From positions 6,538,058 to 6,602,057 of the forward strand of contig NC_135153.1 in the NCBI RefSeq assembly GCF_050948215.1: a stretch of DNA of 64,000 nucleotides. The letters are read 5' to 3'. A program made the position numbers and the translations under genes. The notes beneath the pieces are model-generated. The model had not been told where the DNA came from and did not search any database. It saw only the letters and a program-made list of their open reading frames with translations. Numbering within the stretch: position 1 is the stretch's first letter; each line of letters starts with the position of its first letter. The stretch is from Halictus rubicundus (taxonomy: Eukaryota > Arthropoda > Insecta > Hymenoptera > Halictidae). Of this stretch, positions 38,071 through 50,327 are shown one piece after another.

Positions 38071-39589
38071 GAAAATCAAAAATTGAAAAATTTGTAATCT
38101 CTCCCGTCGGTTGCAATTTAGTATGCAAATTCAAGCTATAGGTTAGAATCGTGTCTTTGCTACGTATGACGCTCAAAGATTAGAACCAAGGACCTAGGGG
38201 GTTGGTTTTAGGAATTTATTGATCCGGGGTGCGTTTATCCTCTCTAGTTTTTATTCTAGCCCACACTTAGGGGACTCGGTGCCTGTTAGGGCACTGTGTA
38301 CCTGGGCTTCCGCCGATTGGAATGCGGGCTGTGTTATGTTACCTGCGCTTCTGGAAACAAAGACCCACGGTAGACTTCAGGAATACGAAGCACTAATTAA
38401 CGCCGCTCTCCGGTGTTTAGCCAATTTTCTTCGAGGCTGTTACAGCCGATTGGTATTGTCTTTGCATCGGTGAAATGATCGAAATTTACAGGTAATTAAA
38501 TATTTATAACAGACCCGTGGGAAGGGTATCGCTTCGGTGGACACGCGGAGTTTCGTTATTTTGGACACGTCTTCCTTTTGGAAAATGTGCTCACCGTTTT
38601 CGAATACGAATTAGGGGAAGAATCCCTCGCTGCATACGACAATAAATATCGAGTTTGTGAAACAATTCTTAAACGATGTAAATTCTACGAAATGAGTTTT
38701 TTAAAGGAATTGTATTAGTTGAAAATGTATAGGTTATTATTTCATCAAAAATTAAGCGAGATGTATGCAACCAAGATCAAAAAGTATTAATTCACAATTC
38801 ATCGTCAACAAGCAGATACGACTTTCAAATAGCTCAAAATAGAATATCGAGTTTAGTAATTACAATTTGTGACTGCTTCTATTACCTAATACCTATGGTT
38901 CCCTTAATACCCCTGCTTCTATTACAATGCCTATTGTCAACGTTTCGTTAACGTGAGAATACCAATACCAATACAAATACCAATTTAGCATTTTTTAAAT
39001 GACTCGGGAGACCCGCAATTTCGATTTCTCAAAACAGAAAAAATACGGCATAATTAACGTTATCAACGGAGAACGAGCGACGAGGAATCGGTTATGGCGG
39101 AGGGGACACTCGTTTCTGAGAACAAGTGCAGAACACAGCTCTAGGAGAACGTGTAGGGGGTGCGGTCACGGACCGGATTTCCTCTCATGAAAGTTAACAT
39201 CGCGGCTTTGGCTAATCGATCACCCTGGGGCACAGGTCGGAGACCTCGGTTTTTGTTTTCGAAGCGTTCTCGAGGAGAAGATACAATCGATACTGTCGAT
39301 GCTGAGGAAGGGTGTAACGAGCTTTCGACGTGGAATGGAATTCCTGCGGTTCTCAGTTCGAGTTTCGCTCGAATTTCCAACGAAATTCTCTTCCGGCAAA
39401 TTTTGTCGAACTTCTATCAAACTAAACAAACCATTCAGACAGTTAACAAATATAAATCTACACCCAGTTACCAGCAGTTATTAAATATAATTGATTTTTC
39501 CGTTTTACATAAAAATTCCGATAAAATAAACGAAACACAAATGTTTTTATCTTATCCCTTCAATAACTAACAAATAATTCTATTATCCG

Positions 39590-39925
39590 AATGCCCGTGA
39601 CGTTTCTCCGATTAAAACGAGTTCAAACATGACACAATTCGGACCATGTTTTCTTGTGTAATTCACGATTCAGTGGAACCTCCTTTATCCGAACCGATCA
39701 TATGTGACCACTATCTGTTGCACAAACCTGTAAATGTCGAACCAATGCGGTATCTATATTTCCTTTATCCGAGATATCATGTTCCACTGATTAGTTCGGA
39801 TAATAGAGGATATAAAGTATCACGAATTAAACGAGTGAATATTATGCAAAATGCGTCGTGTTTGGACTCGTTTGAATCAGAAAGGAGTCGCGAATATGAT
39901 CGTAAAAGTTTCATAGAAAAATAAT
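39590..39925. repeat. Long-inverted-repeat element with pogo-like inner motif
   Basis: Arms of about 110-130 bases face each other. The outer part has gattaaaacgagttcaaaca, the inner part cagtggaacctcctttatcc, and the right arm gttcggataatagagga. The inner motif resembles pogo/Tigger-type ends. The 92-aa frame across it is a by-product. Confidence 0.75.
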
Positions 39926-40689
39926 TAAAAACAACAAAGTTTTATTAACCTTTTGTTTACACGCTACTCGTTTCTACGGTCGAAGCTACCGGTAGGGGGT
40001 GAAAGAACAGTGTCCTACACGATACAAGTAACATTACGGTCCCGAATTTTTCACATACATCGAGATCAGTATTTCTGGATGCTATACCCCGATTATGGAT
40101 GCACAGACTTCTCGTTAGGTAGAGCCACGCACCCTCGGAGACTGACGCGGCGTTTAATCGATGATAGGGCGCGGACTATTATTTCGTTAAGTCGGTGGTA
40201 CTAATTGGTCGTGGTGCGCGCGTCATGAAGCAATTACGGGAAGGGGTGTTGGAAAAGGGTAGGAACGTTGGTCACGGTCAATAAGTTCCCCGCACCAACA
40301 GAGAGGCACCGGCCGTTTCGTATGGCTGCGCATACCGGTCAAAAGCAACCGGTGGGATCTCATTTCTGTGAACCCACGGTGGAAAATTTCGGTCAACCCC
40401 TATTCCGGAAATTGGGGTGCCGGCCCTGCCCACCACGCTACGAACACTTCGTAGACCCTGCAGTTTACCGGATCTCGTCCAGATCGAGATTATGTGGATT
40501 TATTCGCAGCTAATTGGTCGGCTTGAAACATTGCCGCGGGGGTGGCAATCGGACAGATATCTGTAGCTTAGCTTTCCGAAACTGATATTTTATGTATATT
40601 CACACTCCACTAATTTTCGTAAAATTTAGGACTTACATTAGGCAATTATTAGGTAAACGAACTGTTTACGTCACAAGTGTTTATATCAA

Positions 40690-40830
40690 TGGTTCGGATA
40701 ATCGAGGCTACACCGAAACGTCAACTGCACGATCAAAAATGCTCCAAACTATGTCGCGTTGGGGCTCATTTTAACCAGAAAATTGTCACGAATATGTTAG
40801 TGAAAGTTTCGTAAGAAAATAATGAAAAGC
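40690..40830. repeat. Single right arm of the long-inverted-repeat family
   Basis: Reads ggttcggataatcgaggcta, then gctccaaactatgtcgcgtt and gtgaaagtttcgtaagaaaa, matching the right arm of 39590-39925. Confidence 0.7.
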
Positions 40831-41322
40831 AAACAAGTTTTTTTAACAAAAGAATACTTCAACTAGTGGGAATTGTTTCTAAAAATCTTTCTTAAATCGA
40901 TTCGTCAATTATCCAAAGTGAAATAATTTAGAAAGGCAGAGTTTATTTGCAGATCGCTCTTGGACAAACGTGTTTCTCATTACCGAATTAAAACGACTTT
41001 ATTCGAGTGACGTCTGCGCGAGATGATCGTATGTAATCGGATTAATATATATTCGCGATCTGGAAGTCTGGAAACCCGAAACGGATGGAGCACGTTTAAT
41101 TTGATGTCCGTTCTAAATTGAACAGCTAAAAGGCCATTTATTTCGATTAACGGTCCTTCCGCGATCGATAAAATACCTTGAAATAATTTCGTTCGGGTCG
41201 CTCTTTTGACTCCGCGAACGTTTCTCGGCGTTAAATATAATAAAGTGTTTATTATTCGGTATTTCGAGCGATTTATGCGACAATTACTCGTGTCGAAATT
41301 ATAATGCGATGTGGATGAACTA

Positions 41323-41537
41323 TTAAGTCGTCCCCTAAGTTCGTACCGTTTACTCTTGTACCATTTAAATTCTAAAAATAAAATATGTAATCACCCTTTC
41401 ATTCCAAAACCTCATCTGACCTTTTTGGCAAAGGCATCATACCGTCACTATAAAATTTCTGCGGTTTTTCACTAAAATACTTTTCAATGGTGAATAATAT
41501 AAACATATCCGCGGCACGAACTTGTGGGACGACCTAA
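41323..41537. repeat. Mariner-end MITE
   Basis: A 215-bp element flanked by TA. The left end TTAAGTCGTCCCCTAAGTTC pairs with the right end, whose complement is TTAGGTCGTCCCACAAGTTC. Such TTAGGT(C/T) ends with TA duplications are typical of mariner elements. No transposase frame remains. Confidence 0.8.
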
Positions 41538-41539
41538 TA

Positions 41540-42415
41540 TAATCGCTGTTCTCTTCGACTTAATGAGCACGGCAGAAAAGTTTCGTCTCTGTTGAATAAA
41601 CAAATAAAATGGACAATCCATTTCCACGATAAAACGTAAATCAAAATGGATGGTGGAACAAAATGGAACAAAATTTAAAGAAGAAATTAAATAATTCAAC
41701 CCATCTGTTTAAATTTTCTGGCTCGTTCGCTTAAACATTCGATTGTTTTAAGTAGCGTACAATTTTTCTAATAAATTTTTACCGAGTCGAAAATTCCGCA
41801 TACTCCATTTTACCGTACAAGCCGCCGGTTCAGAAAATGGATTTGGGAGCTCCGAGATTAATAAAGTCTTCCAAAGGAAAGTAAAAGGAAGAAAGTGATT
41901 TACAACACAGCGCGCTATAGTGAAAGTGAATTCAGGTATTAAACACCCCCGGGTCTGGGTCCCAAATTTCCAGACTGTTTCAAGAAATTTTCGAACCGAT
42001 CATATTACCGAGGAGGATAATGCATTTTCCGGATATTCAAGGTGGCCGTTTCTAAGAACTCGCTCTGGCCCTAACCGTACCCTCCGAGGGTGCCGATTTA
42101 TGGCCGTTTCTCCGCGGTTAGGCGATGCCTGTCCCGCAGATGTGTCCGCTCCGTAATTAGATCTACCGTTATCTTAATCCTAACTCCTGCAAAAAGCGCT
42201 GAACCCGCATAGCAATTGCGACTGCATAGAAAATTACCCTACTTGGGCGTCCCGAATACCAACAAACAGAAGATTTATTCATACTGATAGACAAAAATCC
42301 CGTAAAAACTAGCTAACGAACGAAAATTAACATTTATCTTTAATATATATATAATCTATTACATTGTATTGAATAAATATTTTAATATATATATATCTTT
42401 AATATATTAATATTT
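41540..42415. other. Intron 1 sequence, nothing recognised
   Basis: Only short chance frames and a TA-rich run near 42340-42400. Confidence 0.5.
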
Positions 42416-42419
42416 ATTT

Positions 42420-42560
42420 TTAACACTACATTTACGGAGCAGTAAAACTGACTATTTTGCATTACTTTATAAAAATAACGAGAACTGTGCTACCCACATT
42501 CTTAGCAATATTTTTGATATACCCAAAGAAATAAATTTGGTAAATAATTTCTCAGGTACG
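42420..42560. repeat. Dispersed repeat, related to 12424-12640
   Basis: Contains acggagcagtaaaa, actttataaaaataacgaga and caaagaaataaatt in the order seen at 12490-12600. Confidence 0.5.
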
Positions 42561-43443
42561 CATCCTTAGAATCTTAATAATTTTAAATTAAAAATATTAG
42601 AATCCGCCATTTTGACGGAAATATAAGAGTCGCAGAGTGTACGATTCTTTTTAGAAATATATGAAGGGATCTCGTCGATTAATTTTACTGTTCTGCGCTC
42701 AAAATATGAGATCGTAGCGTGTCTTATTTATTATAGTCCTTTCAAAAAAATATGAATGAAATTCCTCCTAAAAATCATAAGTTTTTCGACGATTGCAAAA
42801 TTATTTTGGTTCTCTTCGCGCAAAGTAGATCACGGTCGCACACGTGACTTGGTCCGAGAACACGTTAATTAGCAACTCTGGTTTCGCTAGCGCGTCAAAT
42901 AGGAAACGCGCTCTGCCATAAATTGCGTTCACGGTCGAAGGATCCTCCGTTCGATTTAAAAGATCGATCGCTCGAAGGCGAGAACCTCGTGACGCCCGAG
43001 TCGCACCGCTTTCTAATGATGTAATTCGCGTTAAATTAGAAACCATCGCGTGTTTCGTCATCGAATTACACCGAGATATTTAAACCGGAGAGGGGGAAGG
43101 GGGGTTGCACGGGTCATTTAATAAATACCCGATAAGAATTAGAAAATCCAAAAAGACTTTTATCTAATCTAATTCCTCATATAATACAGTCACGCTGAAT
43201 CTCTGTTCCATTACATAATCAATTCTGCCGATCGATTGTCGGATTTCGGATTGTCGTGGGTTTAACGCGACGCTGTGCGATCGACAATTAAAAAACCCCG
43301 GCTATCTCATTACCGCCACGAGGTACACAATCGCTATCGGGAACTCGAAATTTGATATCGACGTGATACTGTACTTCCTATCGCTAGCAATAAAGCTCGC
43401 CGACAGCCCATCGATTATCGAACCGCGATAACCAGACACAATA

Positions 43444-43618
43444 CCGTGATTTCTCTATATATGTCGCCGAGGCCTGGATAATAAACGTCGCGGAATTACC
43501 CCCACTACTGCGGGATATACTCCGTGAACGGTCACGAAGCTCGAGAGGCCTCGGACGCCGAGGAGTGTAACATAACACGACTCGGGTATGTCTCTTGACA
43601 ATTATCAAGAATTCACTG
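43444..43618. repeat. TA-flanked MITE, subfamily A (abuts next copy)
   Basis: A reverse-oriented copy from CCGTGATTTCTCTATATATG to attcactg. Its right TA (43619-43620) is also the left TA of the next element. Confidence 0.9.
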
Positions 43619-43620
43619 TA

Positions 43621-43806
43621 CAGTCTTTTCTCGATATATGTCCCAAATATCTAACCGATAAAAGCCCCAGAAGCGAGGAGCCTCAAAGCTCGAGTGGGCT
43701 CGGTCGCCGAGGAGTGTAAACTTCAAAGTATCGAAGAATAGTATGTTCTAGCCAATATATGTCGCTGGGTAGACCCGTGCTGTGGACATATATCGAGAAA
43801 ACACTG
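43621..43806. repeat. TA-flanked MITE, subfamily B (abuts previous copy)
   Basis: Begins CAGTCTTTTCTCGATATATG and ends tatcgagaaaacactg. Contains cccaaatatctaaccgataa, the subfamily B signature also seen at 896-1066. Right TA at 43807-43808. Confidence 0.9.
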
Positions 43807-44282
43807 TACAACTGAAATCTATGATTTCACGATAAAACATTCGGAACAGAATTCAATCGGATCCCGAGATTTTCAGATTTATCGTCGTCGAGAAATCTTA
43901 AGCCGTGTCCACAACGAAGCAACGCAAAAAGCTGCGAGATGGTGACTCGGTGTGGGCGCAGCTTTACGGGCAGACTCGCGCGATTAGAGGTTCAAGGCCT
44001 AGCATATTCGACTCTCGATTGACGGTTTTCACGCGATTAATTGCACCGATCAAGAGTTTGTAAAGCCGACCTTGAGGGATTTGTGTGTCCACGCTCGGCG
44101 AACTGTACCGTCGCCGGTTTCACTCGGCAGACGTTTAGGCCTTCGAGACGTTTGGACTTTTGGGAGCCTAAGTTTATGGGTTTTACGCGTTTGTGAGTGG
44201 AACAAATGCGAAACAGTGGAAACATTTAATGAATTTAATTTAGCTTCTGTAGGTTGGAATCAATGCAACCGTTAAAACTAGT

Positions 44283-44357
44283 ACACCCCGCGGCAGTGGG
44301 GATAATTCTGCGACATTTATCATCGAGGTCTTGGCGACATATATAGAGAAATCACTG
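44283..44357. repeat. MITE fragment (right third only)
   Basis: Starts within the core (accccgcggcagtggggata) and runs to agagaaatcactg followed by TA. The left two-thirds is absent. Confidence 0.85.
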
Positions 44358-44866
44358 TATTTGAAGGTTCAAATTTCCCTAGGGGCATAGGGTAAAATGT
44401 TTCCGGTTCTTTCAAAATGGGGACAGCGTCGAGGTGCGCCGAACGAATTTCCAAAGATGCTAACGATAAAATTCCGTGGACTACTCGCGATGGACACTCT
44501 TCATGGACGCGCGCAATAGCAGATTACGAGCATGGAATTAGATTTGTCGAACTCCCGGGACTATTATTGGCTGACCCCCGCGTGGCAAACACCATCCTAG
44601 GCCCGTCTCTCTTTGCGTTTCCCCGGTCAGGATCGAGCGCGTCGAACGACGGATTAAAGTTTATCGAGACCAGATAACAATGTAGAAACCGGCTATCTGG
44701 TCCCTCCTGAACCGTACGAATGTTCGACGATCGGTAAACAGTTGTCAGAAGCTGCTCGGCTGAAGCTCGATAGAGAAACACGGCGCTGTCCTCGAGCTCT
44801 ATTCACGAGTATACCAATAACTTCTGTTCTATGGGAGATAAAAGTAATCTACGGGATGAATATCGT

Positions 44867-44882
44867 GGGGGGGGGGGGGGGG
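44867..44882 (+). repeat. Poly-G run of 16
   Basis: An uninterrupted G tract followed by several GGGG and GGTGG clusters to 44945, able in principle to form G-quadruplex. Confidence 0.9.
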
Positions 44883-45134
44883 AAGTAATTTACGATATTG
44901 ATAGGGGATGGTGGTTGTTTCAATGGGGGTGGTTGTCGTGGATCCAATGTTGGTCCCAGGAAGAATAGATTCGATTTTTCGTAATCAAAGTATCATACTG
45001 TTCCGTATTTGTGTACAATGTACAGAGAATCAAAATGATTTATCGGAATCAGAAAATTGAATCCATCAAATTCTTTTAGTCACCCCATACAGTTTAAAGA
45101 CAACCAATAGGAGAAGATCCGAGCTGATGATATA

Positions 45135-45312
45135 CAGTGAATTCGCGATATATGACGCCGTGGCCTGCACGATAAATGTCGCGGACTTATCCCCACTACC
45201 GCGGGGAATACCCCGTGAGGGGCCGAGAAGCTCGAGAGACCTCAAAATAGTGACTCCTGGAGAATAAACAACATCAAGACCCGTGTTGCCGACATATATC
45301 GCGAGTTCACTG
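45135..45312. repeat. TA-flanked MITE, subfamily A, reverse
   Basis: A 178-bp copy with well-matched ends, CAGTGAATTCGCGATATATG and the complement of CAGTGAACTCGCGATATATG, both flanked by TA. Confidence 0.9.
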
Positions 45313-46411
45313 TACATTAAACTGTTCTTTAGTTTCCAAACGTCGAGCTTCATTTCAACTAGGCGTTGTTAAATTTGAATATCGTCGCGAGCAAGCGAAA
45401 CGGGATTTGCGACCCCACGAGGTTCGGCGTACGGACTTGCGGTGCCCGGGTCTCTTTTGACCCAGCGTATAAAAATCGCCGTTTAATTGGTTCGTTGTAT
45501 TAGAGAAATAGAGAAAGAGCGCAAACTTATCGTAACGGATAAATAAAGGAGATTTCATCGCATTTAAAACGTGTAATTTACGAGAAACGCTAAAACGCCG
45601 CGATAAAAGATCGTTTAAGAATATTTATTAGCGGAGGTGATTCGCGAACGGGAATAACGAACGGCGATCGATATCGGTCTTTCCTTTTTCGTGAAAGCTC
45701 GGAGCGATCTAGGTGGTCGGAATACCGGTGGAAGAAAAAGAGGATTACCGTTAGCCGCGTTGGCCAACGCGAACGAGGAAAGGAAAGAAAAAGGATACTT
45801 TCGTCCGGCGAAGCGAGCGGCAGCGCCGCGGAACACGCGTATTTCGATCGTGGCACGCATCCAGACAGGCATTTAAACATTCTCTCGCCGGGCTACATTG
45901 TCAGCGGGGCCCGTGGCGGCAGTCACGTCGACAGGAAAAACGAACGGCGGAATCGCGGAATTTGATCCGAACGCGAGGAATCCGTCGCCGCAGTCGGCGG
46001 CGACGTAAATCGAAATTTCAAATTCCCACCGGAAACGCGGTATCGAAAATGTCGACTGCGTCGATCGAATGTGTTTGACACCTTGACTTTTACAAATACC
46101 AAACATCCCGATTTCCTCCCCCGAGAAAACACTGTGGGCATCGATTGTTACAATGTTCGGAAAATTCATCTCAATTCTTAAGAAATTCTAAATTGAAATT
46201 AACCCTTAGCACTCGAAGGCGCCAAGATTTACATTATTCAAGAAATTATTACTTCACCGTTTAGGATTGAAAGCAGCAGTTCTTTTCAATGTTAAAATTT
46301 GCAACAAGAACATTTTATTCAATTATGTTTCGCTGTATCACTTTACAAATTTATTTAGATCAATTGTAGGAATGTTAACGAAGGAAGACTTGTAAGTCAA
46401 AAACATCGATT

Positions 46412-46637
46412 TAACCCTTAGCGCTTGAATGGCGACTGTAAGGCGCCACTAAAAATTACTGTGTCTCATTATTCAAAAGTTTTACATTAATTATATTTCA
46501 ACACTTCAGTATTGTACGAGTAAATTGCATCGTTTTCGTATGTATAACATGAAAAAAAATATATAGAATGGAAATATTCTAGATCGGAAGAAATGTTTCG
46601 TTTTGGAGTTCAAATAGTTTCGAGTGCAAAGGGTTAA
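46412..46637. repeat. TTAA-flanked MITE (piggyBac-like), copy 1
   Basis: TTAA at both ends (46412-46415, 46634-46637) with ends CCCTTAGCGCTTGAA and the complement of CCCTTTGCACTCGAA. TTAA duplications with CCC-starting ends are the signature of piggyBac-type elements. A left-end-only fragment of the same family lies at 46199-46270. Confidence 0.75.
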
Positions 46638-47564
46638 TATCGTGGTATATCTTTTATCTTCTAATTTATGGTATAAATAGTATAGTGGTTGGAGTACTGT
46701 AGTACAGACTACTATAGTGTAATAGACACCTATTTTGTGACCACTGGTATACTTTCTTAATGCAAACAGTGCAATGTTAGGGATAGCTATATTGTTTTGC
46801 AATATTCCGGTAGTAAAATACTAAAATAATTCGATCACTCGAGTCATTCGAGTTCGGGGTGGCCATGTTGAATTCTCTAATGAGTGGATTGCGGATGTTC
46901 ATCGAATTAGCATTTTTACGGCCAATTATGGAGAGCCCAAAGTAAAAGAGAATTTTGTTCTTACACAAATCAAGTTCCATGCTAATCTGCAATTGAATCT
47001 GAATTTAATTACCTCTCAGATAAAAAATTGTATTTCCTCATGAAACGAGTGTTCTCTAAACCTTACCGAATCAGAGAATGTTAAAAGTACAACAATTAAT
47101 AGCGTACTGGCTACGAACGAAGTTAACTAATTATAGAATGAATATCAGTTTGATCCGGTTACTTTATAACTGTTTAACAATTTCCGCACGTTACGCCCAG
47201 GCAAAAATGAATTGCGAGCACCAACAATAACCAGATCCGTGTGATGCAATAAATATTTCCACGGTCGTATAAGCCGAACGCCTAGTAAGCATAAGCAAAA
47301 AGCAAAATAAAGGTCGGCCGGTTTCGTTTTTCAACACATTTACTACTGTGCGCAATCTACACACACACACACAAATCGCGTAAGAAACTTCGTGTACAAA
47401 GCACCGTATCTGACTTCGGTAATATAAGATCGTGCGCAGATGAACTCGTTCCTTTCCTGTTTAATAGTATCAAAAATCAGTATGACGTTACATGAATAAA
47501 AGATAAAGACTGACCTCTATTCATTCATGGTAAAATATTACCATCGCACCATGCCTTTTATTTT

Positions 47565-47905
47565 CCGTGAAATAAACAATGACCAAAATTGTCTTACATC
47601 AATTAATTTGTTTTATTGCTCTACTGTAACATAGAGTGTCTAAGATGAATTTTCTGACAAATAATTTCCTATCCACTTCTACCTTTTTTTCTTAACTCCA
47701 TTTTCCAGGAAATAAACAATAACCAAAAGTGTCTTACATCAAGTAATTTGTTTTATTGCTCTACTGTAAAATAGACTGTCTAAGATGAATTTTCTGACAA
47801 ATAATTTTCTACCCACTTCTACCTTCTTTTCTTAACTCCGTTTTGTATAAAACAAACACTGGCCAAAAGTGTCTCAAGTGATTTAATTTTTGTTTCATTG
47901 TTCCC
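47565..47905. repeat. About 135-bp tandem repeat, 2.5 copies
   Basis: Units near 47567, 47708 and 47842 share aaataaacaatgaccaaaa, gtgtcttacatcaa and ctgacaaataattt. Confidence 0.85.
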
Positions 47906-48609
47906 CACTGAACCCCATCGTTTGAGCAATTGTAAAATCAGGGAAAGTGTCTGAAGCGAACGAATTTGTTTAATATTGTTTTCCAGCGTGGTTTCAGCAA
48001 CTGTACAATGAAACGTCGAAAATGTCCACGCTGACAAATAATTTTTGGCACAGCTAATTAAGTCTCAAGAACCTATATCTAAACGTTGATACGCCTTATC
48101 AATGATGTAATATTGTACGACGAAGAATATTATTCGAAACTGTAATCGCGACACGAAGCAAGAACGAAATTCACGCGTCTCTAGCGGACCTTTAAATTTG
48201 TACGATTTAAAACAATATTTTACCAAATGACCATCTGAATCGTCACCTAAAAATTTTCATTCGATTAAAAATTTGAATAAAATAAGAACAGTTTAAATTT
48301 CTAAATAGCACCCCGAAGTTTAGGAAGTTTATTGCTCTATCGAAACTGTTCCCAAAAATGGCGGGCAAGGTCCGCGGCATCGAACATGCATTCCGATCTT
48401 AAACGAGGGAATATTAATTAATCCGTGATTAATATTTCGGGCGTGGAGGACCCGTTCTGCGAGGCACACAATGACGTAACCGTTCGCTTATCGTACCGAC
48501 ACGATTCGCCTCGTCAATGACTGCGAAACGGACGAAGAGGCACGCGCGGCCTGCGAAACGCGTACCTACGCAACGGTCGGCTATGTTTTTTAAATTTTAA
48601 AGGGACTCG

Positions 48610-48650
48610 AAAGAGAGAGAGAAAGAGAGTAGGAGAGAGCGAGAGAGAGG
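48610..48650. repeat. GA-rich tract
   Basis: gagagagagaaagagagt-type run, not perfectly regular. Confidence 0.8.
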
Positions 48651-49415
48651 GACGCACGCGTCTCGACGCCCCGTGACGTCCGCTCGCCGCGTCCGAAAAT
48701 AATCGTAACGTTCGCCGGCGGCGGTTGCGTGCGACTTTAAACGCGAAACGACGGTTAGGCTCGTTTCAAACCTGTTCGGTATCGGCACTCTCGGCTACAA
48801 TGTCGCCGGGTAACGATCGCCCGAACGGAATTATACGTTTCGTCCACGAAACGAGCGCGACCGCCTCGTGGGCGGTCGAAAAGACCAACGACAAAAATCC
48901 TATATGTCCTATTGTGACACTTGCCAACGCGAATCGAACTCCTCCACCCCTCGGACTGGTTTCTAGCTCTGTCCCTTTCTGTCCTGGACTCGCTAAACGA
49001 TACGTCTCACAGCCGCGGAGACTCGCTCGATGCAAATAATTGCACGTAGGCGGCCGTTGTGCGCGATTATGCAACTGGTTGCCGATAATTAACGTCTTCG
49101 GGGTACCTTAACCCCCCTAAGCTGCGACCAACGTGTCCAAAATTAATATGAATAAGAAACGCAAGGTTTGGCAAAATTGTTTGAAATTGTAATGTTTCTG
49201 AAGTGTGTGTTTGATGTTTAATGTTTTATATTTTGTGAGAAACATCTCCCTTTTTTTGTTCTACAGAGACGTTTTACTTCGAGTAACGAGCACAAATCGG
49301 AGGCGAAATTATTTATCCAGATTTAAACATGAGTTTTTAACACGTTCCCAATTAGACTGCGCAGTTTCGTGCAAAATGGTCCGTATTAATGCCTTTCCGC
49401 AATAATTTTACAATG

Positions 49416-49620
49416 TTAACCCTTCGCACTCGAAGCTATTTTAACTCCGAAACGAAACATTTCTTCCACCCTAGAATATTTCCCTTCTATATATTTTTTC
49501 CCATGTCCTATATACTAAAACGGTGGAATGTACTCGTACAATACTGAAGTGTTTAATACAAACAAAATTTAATACTGTAAAAAACATTTTTACAGTCGCC
49601 GTTCGAGTGCTAAGGGTTAA
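49416..49620. repeat. TTAA-flanked MITE (piggyBac-like), copy 2, inverted
   Basis: Inverted relative to 46412-46637, sharing both ends and inner blocks such as cgtacaatactgaagtgtt. Bounded by TTAA at 49416-49419 and 49617-49620. The two copies are about 3 kb apart in intron 1. Confidence 0.8.
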
Positions 49621-50129
49621 ATGTTGTCACCGTTCCGCGGGTAATTAATTTTTGTCGTAAATGCGTGTAAAATCAGCTCGACGCACCAATTTTGGTTACG
49701 CTCCGTGAACTTCGCGAAGGTGTACGAGCGAGTACTATATAAATCTGGAGGTATAAACGAAGTTAAAATCCCCGGAGCGAATACCCGACCACGATAAAAC
49801 AGTTCGAACCTGGTCGGGCGAAGAAAATCCGTCAACAGGAGCTTGTCAATACCGAGCGAGAGTGGCACAACCGCGGAGAGTAACGATCGGCGTTGACCGT
49901 GTCTCGCTGGAAAAGCTCGAGCTGAAAAAGCTCTCCGGCGGTGAAGCGAAAAATTCGAAGCCCGATCCAACGACCACCCGACAACGGATTCGCCGCGATA
50001 CCCGTCGATACGTGTCGCGGAAAATCCGAGGAACGTTCGTGGTACCGTGTTCGCGTTCGAGGGGGTTCGGAAACCGTCGAAATTTTCGGAAATTCAAGGG
50101 CGACACGTGGACCGGAAGCGGGGGCTTAC

Positions 50130-50327
50130 CTCCAACATCCACTCGGCGACGATTTTGCGCATGAGCGGCGAGATGTCCCTCTGCACGCACTCGAAGTAAG
50201 AACTGCTGGGCGCGTATCTTTCCTCGGTTTTCAGCAGGTTCTGCAGAACACGGTCGTCACAAAGTAGAGCGGGATCAGCGTAGGCTCTGCATTCTGTCTC
50301 GGTGGTCTCGCAGCACAGCAGATCCAT
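50130..50327 (-). CDS. CycD: Cyclin D, coding exon 1 (start codon to residue 66)
   Basis: This exon encodes the N-terminus of a D-type cyclin, the regulatory partner of CDK4/6 that phosphorylates Rb in G1. Translation from the ATG at 50327 gives 66 codons beginning MDLLCCETTE. Residues 3-7 (LLCCE) form the LxCxE Rb-binding motif. Residues 54-66 hold the start of cyclin box 1, with the segment MRKIVAEWMLE matching the family's MRAIL-type helix. The exon ends after GAG at a clean donor (GAG|GTAAGC), phase 0. The ATG has A at -3 and G at +4, a good initiation context. The open frame continues upstream without an ATG, so this is the first possible methionine in frame. As recalled, vertebrate CCND1 exon 1 also ends after codon 66 at the same residue. 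Product identity is near certain. Confidence 0.96.

Larger units (their letters stand above)
37572..50129 (-). other. Cyclin D intron 1 (about 12.6 kb)
   Basis: Bounded by the exon 1 donor GTAAGC (50129) and the exon 2 acceptor (37572). It contains long-inverted-repeat elements (37850-38070, 39590-39925, 40690-40830), a mariner-end MITE, four MITE copies including two abutting ones, and two piggyBac-like MITEs in opposite orientation. Long first introns often carry transcriptional control elements, but none is proven here. Confidence 0.9.

Noticed and set aside
39160..39570. 136-codon plus-strand frame in intron 1
   Set aside because: Starts at GTG, or at ATG 39187. No domain is recognised, and the composition shifts to the AT-rich background halfway along.
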